From Hanleya hanleyi (lineage: Eukaryota; Mollusca; Polyplacophora; Lepidopleurida; Hanleyidae), in NCBI GenBank assembly GCA_036873755.1, contig JAVTVY010017453.1:1-64000 (forward strand): a stretch of DNA of 64,000 nt, in the 5' to 3' direction. Shown piece by piece: positions 56,877-64,000 of the stretch. How positions within the stretch are numbered: the stretch's first letter is position 1; each line of letters opens with the position of its first letter. The notes below the pieces were generated by a model, which was not told the DNA's origin, did not search any database, and worked only from the letters and a program-made list of their open reading frames with translations. Both the position numbers and the translations under genes were made by a program.

Positions 56877-56945
56877 TTGAGGAATATTACAGCGTTTTAT
56901 TGGGGAATATTACAGCGTGTTATTGGGGAATATTACAGCGTGTTT
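56877..56945. repeat. 24-bp tandem repeat, three copies
   Basis: ATTGGGGAATATTACAGCGT is repeated three times (first copy ATTGAGGAAT) where other units have a single copy (for example 18,420). Confidence 0.75.
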
Positions 56946-58932
56946 TGGATTCACCAGGGAAAATAAATTAAATCGAACAGCCGATGTGAATTCCCGTAGA
57001 AGACGCGGATAGATTGTTGTGAAAGTAGTCCAGTAAAGTACGGTACGAATTTCAATCACTCTATAAAACTGAGTTACGAAATGTGATTTTCGACCGTTTT
57101 CTACAGAAAACAATAGCAATGATCTGATCGTGTTGACGTACGTTGCTGCTAAAATTCTAAAGTGGTTTTTCCATTAGCTAAATATGCAACGTGTATGTAA
57201 TATTTTTGCAGATAACTTAGTTTTCACACAACTGGAGGACAAATAAAACGTATGAATATTTTTTTCATCGTTACTTGGAGTTCTCTCAGAGTTTAGTTAA
57301 TAAATCTAATTAAGAAAAAAGAAGTGATGATTAAGTATTTTTTACGTAGGGTACATTATGTCTGGAATCGTATGCTAACCTTATTTAAGTGTCGAAAACA
57401 TTCGCTGTAGTGCGAAAATGTGGTGTGAAACACTTTTTGGTAAAATTAAACAAAAGGAATTAACTTTTAGTTTTTTTTTATACTGTTTTGATTAACTTAT
57501 TCAATCAGTTCTAGATCTGGGTTACTCTTTTTTAGTTTTCAGTAGTAGTAGTTTTAAGTTTGTTATCTTAAACGTTTTTTGAGAATTGTTATTTTTTGTT
57601 ATTGTTTATAGAAACGGCATGTTTGCTTGTTATGAAAAACAGTATTGTTGCTCAGTTTCGTACTCTACTGAACTGGTAAAGTACCGAAAGAATCTAAAAA
57701 GATGACCATTCACTTCCTTTATAACATCGTTAAGAGAATCTGTATTGGTAAATCAAAATAGCTTATTTATGAGAAATTGGATTGTTGGGGAGATACAATC
57801 ATGGCACTTAAACTAAGTTTGCCATGTGTGGTCTTGTCGGTTGAGCGCCCGGCGCACATAAAGAATTATATCTGCATGGCACTACAAGAGCGAGGCGATA
57901 AACCATTAACAACTAATTTACATTGATGTCGGACAGACGCAATGCTATGGACAATATATCCATAGTAAAAGCCGTATCAGTCGCAAGTATTCTTGAAAAC
58001 CAGTGAATTTCCAAGACAATATTTATGTATCTGAATCATACTTTGGTAGTGACTATTCATAGATACACATCATAGATATTGCATTACGGTTTCATATGGT
58101 CCCTATGGCCCGGTTTAAGTGAAATTATAAGATAGATACAAGCTAAGAAACGCCATAAAACGTCCACGGTAAGATCGCATACTGACTTCTGTCTGTGATA
58201 TCAAGAAATCTGAGAAACGCTGAACACTTATTGTAGTGTACACTGGAGAGGACATTTTTTTGTCAGGAGAAGGAACAATTTTGATAAACGGTCTTTGACA
58301 AGATATATTACAGTCTATACACTGTCAGAAGTTTTTTTGGTATATGCAGGATCAGGTAAGTCGACACATCTGCGGTCAGAGTATAAATATTGGGATGAGC
58401 CTTGTCGAGCCTTGTGCTTGTTCCGAGATATGACATGATATATGGGCATGCCTTTAATTACGATTGGAGACGAAACGGGGTTTCAAGTTCGAATTGTTTA
58501 TCATCCTCAGATAAAAACTAGTATACATAGCCATAATTATCGACGGAATATATATATCTTTTCGAAATCTGTGATTGAGATTCCGTCTGCTTCACTGTGG
58601 TGCTTTTTATTCTCGATCGTCTCATAATCATTTAAAATCTGCCAAAGTCCCAGTTAATGGAAAAAAATCCTGCTATAAAACTCGCCACCAAAGATTATGA
58701 AGTCAAGAGATTGTTGCTCAATTTGGAGTAAGGTGTGACAAGAAACAAAGAACACAAACCGTCTAGTCCGTCATTCATTATTCAATCTTCGTCCATTTAA
58801 GAATTCCGTGTCCAATATCCAAAGACCTATTCTATATAACAGCATTAGCACCAAATTGAAAAAAAATGGTATACATAAGCATAGACTAGTTTCATGCAAG
58901 AGAGAGAAGTCAACAGTGTTCAATGGTGCCGG

Positions 58933-59087
58933 TGTGATAGATAAGAATATCCTGGTGATGAGTGTCCCTTTCATATCCTTTTCTATTGCAACTAAATAAG
59001 GACACTTGTCCCCAAAGTAGCAAAAATTGTCCTACCTGGGTTAGAAGATAGGAGAAGGACACTCTTTAGCCATTCTTATACCCCACA
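58933..59087. mobile_element. 155-bp MITE with CCGG flanks
   Basis: Imperfect terminal inverted repeats (TGTGATAGATAAGAAT and the inverse of ATTCTTATACCCCACA) are flanked by CCGG on both sides (58,929-58,932 and 59,088-59,091). Other units have GTGCCGGAAAGACATC without the insert (49,281). No coding capacity. Confidence 0.7.
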
Positions 59088-59935
59088 CCGGAAAGACATC
59101 ATGATGTTCCAAAATTATCAAATCCATATCGCTAAGATACGATTCCAACCGACACGCCCACCCTGCCACGTCACTGCTACTCTCACCCTGATCCCAAAAT
59201 CAGGTCCACCATCAATCCATACCATCTCCCGGAAATAAATCGACTATGTATGGGAAGTGTGCAGTATATACATACAATAGAGATATGTGTGTTGTGCAAA
59301 GACCACTTGGCATCTCCAGTGAGTGAGCCAAATCTTCATTGCTTATCGATGTTAAGTTGTTTTACACTAACATCCATTGCCTTGAGGATGCTATCACAGT
59401 CTTGCACTTTAAAGCATGGATGCTCTATTGCATAAACATGTAACATATTGGCCGATTTAGTTATTTCGGGCGCTGTGGGGCAAATAGTTACTGTCGAAGG
59501 TTTTTATGAAGATGTTGGTCGATATAGATTGTCTGTGGTAACGTGTGGGAGGTGAGTAGCGGTAATGACCGATGTTTAAGATACTCGTTATTATCTGAGC
59601 TCTATAGGATATTAATATCGCACCATTTGTCAGGAGAGATGCTGTTGACAAGGGCATTAATTTCCTGCCTGTCAGAAAAGAGGCCTCTTAAATGTAGTAA
59701 GCAGGAACTTTCTTATTATGGAGGACTTCGCTTCTGAGTCGGCAGAAAAATAAGAAAATTCATATGGACTACTTAGCCGAAATGTATCGATCTATCGCTC
59801 ACGGAGTATATGGCGGCGACTAAGCAGCAAAATCACCGCAGCTTTCATATTGTGTTGTCTGGGTATTATTAATTTAGGTCCACGGGGGCATCACATATGA
59901 TATTATTCAGAAGTAGAAGTATCAGTGTAGGAGGA

Positions 59936-61030
59936 AACCAATGACAGATACAATATCAGCGTAGTCCATACTTTCCAGAATGTAATCAAGGAATCGATAA
60001 CACGTGAATGTAATATAAGCTTCCGACGCGATAATCAATAGCTAGCCGTCGTTCATAAAGAACTGCCGCCTCAATAATCGAGATACCCTATTCGTATGGA
60101 TCAAACCTCATAAACGCATACGATAAAAATATGCAAATTATTTTCTTGCTTGACATGTTTCCCCTATCGTCAAATCCGTACCACTGAGAAGTATCCTGTC
60201 ACCAAGATGAAACTCCAACTCGGTCGATTTCTACTTTCTAGATAACGATATATCAAGTAACTGTTTGCTAGAATCTGGAAAATATATAAGACAGTCATTG
60301 AATCTATCTCAAAAATGACGTCTTCGATCCGATATTTCTTTCGGATCGACAGTTGCTTAACCCTTTATATTTATCGATTCGATGCATGATCAGTACAACC
60401 CGATAATCTTCCATAAAATCATCCCATATATCTGGATCTCAAGGTCTTCGTGAGAAACAGAGACAATTAGTGTGGTATTACAGAAGGTACGGAGAGTTAC
60501 GGAGCTGAAGCTTCCCATACTATACCCATGGGTCAAGATCTACCAGAAAATGTAATAAAATCCAAGACGTCAGTTTTGATGACCTCTCCAGTCACGTCAC
60601 TTTCCCAGAAGATTTGGTGGATTTTTCGGTCAGATTTTTCGATTTTTTTAAAAATTCAGGTGATTTGCTTCTGAAACACTGCTTCATAGATAATAATCTG
60701 CGACAGTTCTTGCCAACTTTTAAGAAAAACGACGACAACTTCACTTTCCCGGTACACCCACACGTCCGCTATTTTAAATTTTGGTTGGGGGGGGGGGGGG
60801 GTAAGCCTGGCAAGGTGGAAGTTCTGAGATCCCTAACAGGGCTCCTTCAGTCATTTTTGTTTTGTTTGGCCTAATATGAAAATCGGTGAAGCAACGAAAG
60901 CACATTTTACTTACAGAACATTAAGATTTTAAAACGAGCTGCCAGACAAGATCGGATAATGTACATTAAAGACTGGATTAGTCCGGCAGTCATAGCAGGA
61001 GATTTTCCTAATACATGGTAATCGATTGAT
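59936..61030. repeat. Direct repeat copy 1 within unit F
   Basis: Collinear with 62,499-63,510. It contains about 300 bases (60,180-60,480, with AACTCGGTCGATTTCTACTTT and TTCTTTCGGATC) that are not found at the corresponding place in units B and C. Confidence 0.65.
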
Positions 61031-61999
61031 CAAGCAATTTACTTTCTTCAAAGATTTATTTCCCTAAATAACAGTCTTATTTTGACTTGAAAAAAAGCAT
61101 CCGGCAAGTCCGAAATTTTGACCTTGTTTTCCCATATAGATCACATTTTTCGTATGAATGTGATGTTATTATCCGAATGTGATTTTTATCATCCTCGGAT
61201 AATAACTTTTATAGACAGCCATAATGGTTTCCGAAAGACTTCATGATGTTCCAAAAATACCAAATCCGAGACGATTCCAAATCCTGCTATTTCACTGTCA
61301 CTTCCACCGTGATCCCATCATGATCATCAGTCACCCCTCAATCCATACCATATCCAAGAAATAAAGCGGCCATGTATGGAAAGTATGCAGTATATATATA
61401 CAGCAGATGTCTGTTTATCGAGTGTTGTCGTTTCCAATAGAGTAACGTTCGAGAATAAGCAGTTCAACTACATGGTACTGTTACTGCCAAACATGTATGG
61501 ATTCAACTGTCTGTAGAGATGAGAACGTGAAATCAAGCATTAATTAATCTCACTGAACGGACATCTTTTCCTTCATTTACTTTTTCTCCTAATTTCAGAC
61601 CATTACCTCTCACAGAATCGAAGCCAGTAATTACCTCTGCTGGCGCGAAACCTTAGAAGATGCTCCGGTAATTTCCTTCCGACTGACAAGCACGTAACAC
61701 TCGTTCGATGTCTAATGATACAGGTATCGACAACATTGCTCCTGGGCCCTTTCATTAGACGGCCAACACAGCACCATTACCATTTGAAGTGTCGGTCACT
61801 GTAAACTGTATAACCAATTAATCCCAGTTGACATCTTTTACTCTCACAACACAAGGTTGAAATCTAAAGATAAACGAAGCGTTTTATAATTCTTCACTGT
61901 GATTCAATCCCTAAAAATCGACGGGCTTATCCTTGACTTGTAAAGGATCTTGCTTCAGTACGGTAGAAAATCGGACAAATCCTTCAAAACACATATATA

Positions 62000-62490
62000 A
62001 AGGGAAGTGGGAAGAGGTGCCGACATACTGACAGAGTCACATGGCTTCACAGTATAGTGTTCTGGTTAACCTATTCTAAAGCACATACCAAGAATCTAAC
62101 GATTCGTGATATGTGTTATATCTCAGGTACGCTTTTATTGTACCCGTTCATGTGGCAACTTGGATGACATGACCACACGGCCCCTAGCACCGCCATAAGC
62201 GGTATTAGATACAAATCTAGAGAGCTATGATGGAAATGCTCTGACAACTCGTATATTGGTAATTGGTGAGCTGTGTCGCTGTGTCGACTCGTACACTGGG
62301 GATTGGTGAGCTGTATCATCGTCAGATGAAACTGACGGCATTTAACACAAAAGACTAGTGTGTAAGGCCCGATGTCGACCAAGCATTAACTTCCCACAAA
62401 TGCCAACATATATCAAAGACCTGAAGGTCTGTACAGGGGGCGAGCCTTGGGGACTAAACGTCCACCAGCAGAATCTCGCCATATACAGGT
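62000..62490. other. Unassigned insertion in unit F
   Basis: It begins with about 45 bases (AAGTGGGAAGAGGTGCCGAC at about 62,004) that match the LINE ORF1 at 36,044-36,080. About 440 bases of unknown origin follow, with two diverged direct copies of ATTGGTGAGCTGT (62,260 and 62,302). No gene is supported. Confidence 0.5.
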
Positions 62491-62498
62491 AAAATGAC

Positions 62499-63510
62499 AT
62501 ACAATATCAGCGTAGTCCAGACTTCTCAGAATGTAATCAAGGAATCGATAAAGGGTGGATGTAATACAAGCGTCAGACCCGATAGTCATTAGCTAGCCGT
62601 CGTTCATAAAGAACTGCCGGCTCCATAATCAAAATACCTTATTCATAAGCACCAAACCTCATAAACGCATACAATACAATATGCACAAATTAGTTTCTTG
62701 CTTGACATGTTTTCCCTATCGTCAAATCCGTACCATTGAAAAGTATCCGGACATCAAAATGAATCTCCAACTCGGTCGATTTCTACTTTCTAGAGAACGG
62801 TATATCAAGTAAATATTTGCGAGAATCTGGAAAATATATTGGAATACATTGGATCTATCTCCAGAATGACGTGTTCGATTCGATATTTCTTTCGGATCAA
62901 CAGATGCTTAACCCATTATATTTATCGATTCGAGGCATGGTCAGCACGACTCGATAATCTTCCATACAATCATCCCATATATCTGGCTCCGAGGGTACCA
63001 AGGTCTTCGTGGGCCAATTAGTACGCTATTACAGAGACTAACATAAATAATTTTCTCAACCCTTGAGTTACGGAGCTGAAGCTCAAGATCTACCAGAAAA
63101 TGTAACTTGATAAATCCAAGATGTCGGTTTTGATGACCTCTCCAGTCACGTCACTTTCCCAGAAGATTTTGGTGGATTTTTAGTCAGATTTTTCGATTTT
63201 TTTTAAAAATTTAGGTGATTTGCTTTTGAAACACTGCATGGTAGATAATAATATGGGAAATAAAATACAACTTTTAAGAAAAATGACGAAAACATCACTT
63301 TCCTGGTACTCCCACATGTCCGCTATTTTGAATTTACCAATTATCCTCTGTTCGTCCAGTCCTTTTTGTTTTGTTTGGCCTAATATGAGAATTGGTGAAG
63401 CCACGAAAACACATTTTACTTACCGAACGTTAAGCTATCAAAAGGAGCTGCCACACAAGACAGGATAATATACATTTAATACTAGATTACTCGGGCGGCC
63501 ATAGCAGGTG
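62499..63510. repeat. Direct repeat copy 2 within unit F
   Basis: Second copy of the segment at 59,936. It ends where the Penelope-like copy begins. Confidence 0.65.
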
Positions 63511-64000
63511 GCCTCAATTCGCAAGAAGTTCTAGCAAATCTCCAGAGTAAATTCGTCATAGTCCCAGCAGACAAAGCTCCGAATAATATAATATTCATAT
63601 GTAAATATTACTATTACCAGGTGCTGGTTAAAGAATTGAGTGTAGATATATCTTCATCAAATACATCTACTTACTCCCAAACTGCATTTACTCTGGAAGA
63701 TTTATTTAACAATCACAAAAAGTTTCTCAGGGAAAGAGGTATTTGTCTTCCAGCCAATCATAGCGACATACCAAAAATATACTGGACTCCCAAAATGCAT
63801 AAATCACCATACAAAGCTAGATTCATAGCTGGTTCTAGAAGCTGCACCACCCAGCTTCTTTCAACCCTATTGACGAGGGCCCTTCAGGAGGTAAAAGCAT
63901 TTTGGGAAAGGTATTGCGCCACTATTTTCAAGAACTCGGGCGTTGAATGTATGTGGATATTGAAAAACTCAAAATGTCTTACGGAAGAACTTGATGCTAA
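63511..64000 (+). mobile_element. Penelope-like RT element, third copy, cut by the window
   Basis: It interrupts GCCATAGCAGGTG, which continues with TTTTTCC in other units. It extends further 5' than the other two copies and matches 42,189-42,612 closely. The remainder lies to the right of the window. Confidence 0.8.
63513..64000 (+). CDS. Penelope-like reverse transcriptase, internal part
   Basis: The frame is open for 162 codons with no Met needed at the start, because the 5' end of the copy is missing. It begins NSQEVLANL and contains FVIVPADKAPNN, PKIYWTPKMHKSPYKARF and CMWILKNSK, segments that precede RT motif A in this family. It has no frameshift, unlike 42,189-43,491, so this copy may be younger. 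Whether the catalytic part beyond the window is intact cannot be seen. Confidence 0.7.

Larger units (their letters stand above)
54498..63510. repeat. 8.2-kb repeat, unit F, decayed, with partial duplicate
   Basis: The unit order is kept to about 59,290, after which deletions join distant parts (about 59,287 and 59,490). A 1.0-1.1 kb segment at 59,936-61,030 recurs at 62,499-63,510. An unrelated insertion occupies about 62,000-62,490. No gene is recognisable. Short frames such as 55,094-55,291 recur in other units but show no sign of protein conservation. Confidence 0.7.

Overview
The window is animal genomic DNA that is AT-rich and dense in repeats. The nested Penelope-like and LINE retroelements, MITEs and metazoan-type promoters suggest a marine invertebrate, perhaps a mollusc. 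The host assignment is inference only; no host housekeeping gene is visible.

Region 1 (1 to about 11,105) is the right-hand part of a Polinton/Maverick (adintovirus-like) element, an integrated dsDNA virus-like transposon. On the minus strand, reading leftward, it carries two genes of a W-rich PC4-like family (one frameshifted), a DDE integrase with a C-terminal chromodomain, a Thr-rich membrane protein, and the start of an FtsK/HerA-type packaging ATPase that runs off the left edge. The capsid, protease and PolB genes expected of this group are not in the window and may lie further left. To the right are an unknown acidic protein (+), an IAP-type RING protein split by one TGA (-), an intact RING protein (+) and a third PC4-like protein (-). 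Promoters are recognisable: TATA boxes with TCATT/TCAGT initiators, a 350-bp block repeated in inverted orientation, and 38-bp arrays carrying YY1-type sites. The three central genes end at hairpins that match the histone-mRNA 3' stem-loop and are followed by purine-rich tracts. This is the most unusual feature of the window.

Region 2 (about 11,105 to the end) is a head-to-tail array of a large non-coding repeat of about 8.2 kb. A landmark sequence recurs at 16,255, 24,453, 32,629, 44,791 and 54,498. Two adjacent units (16,255-24,452 and 24,453-32,628) are almost identical, whereas the outer units are older and carry deletions and insertions. Each unit contains several antisense copies of the 3' tail of the Penelope-like RT element found intact elsewhere in the window.

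Nested insertions in Region 2 are three Penelope-like RT copies (33,896-34,544; 42,189-43,893; 63,511-end), a decayed LINE (35,722-41,329) split by an LTR-like element (38,921-40,660), two further LINE fragments (47,721-48,186 and 52,221-53,409, both minus), a 580-bp TTAA-flanked MITE (34,608-35,187), a 155-bp CCGG-flanked MITE (58,933-59,087) and minisatellites. No intact host gene was recognised.
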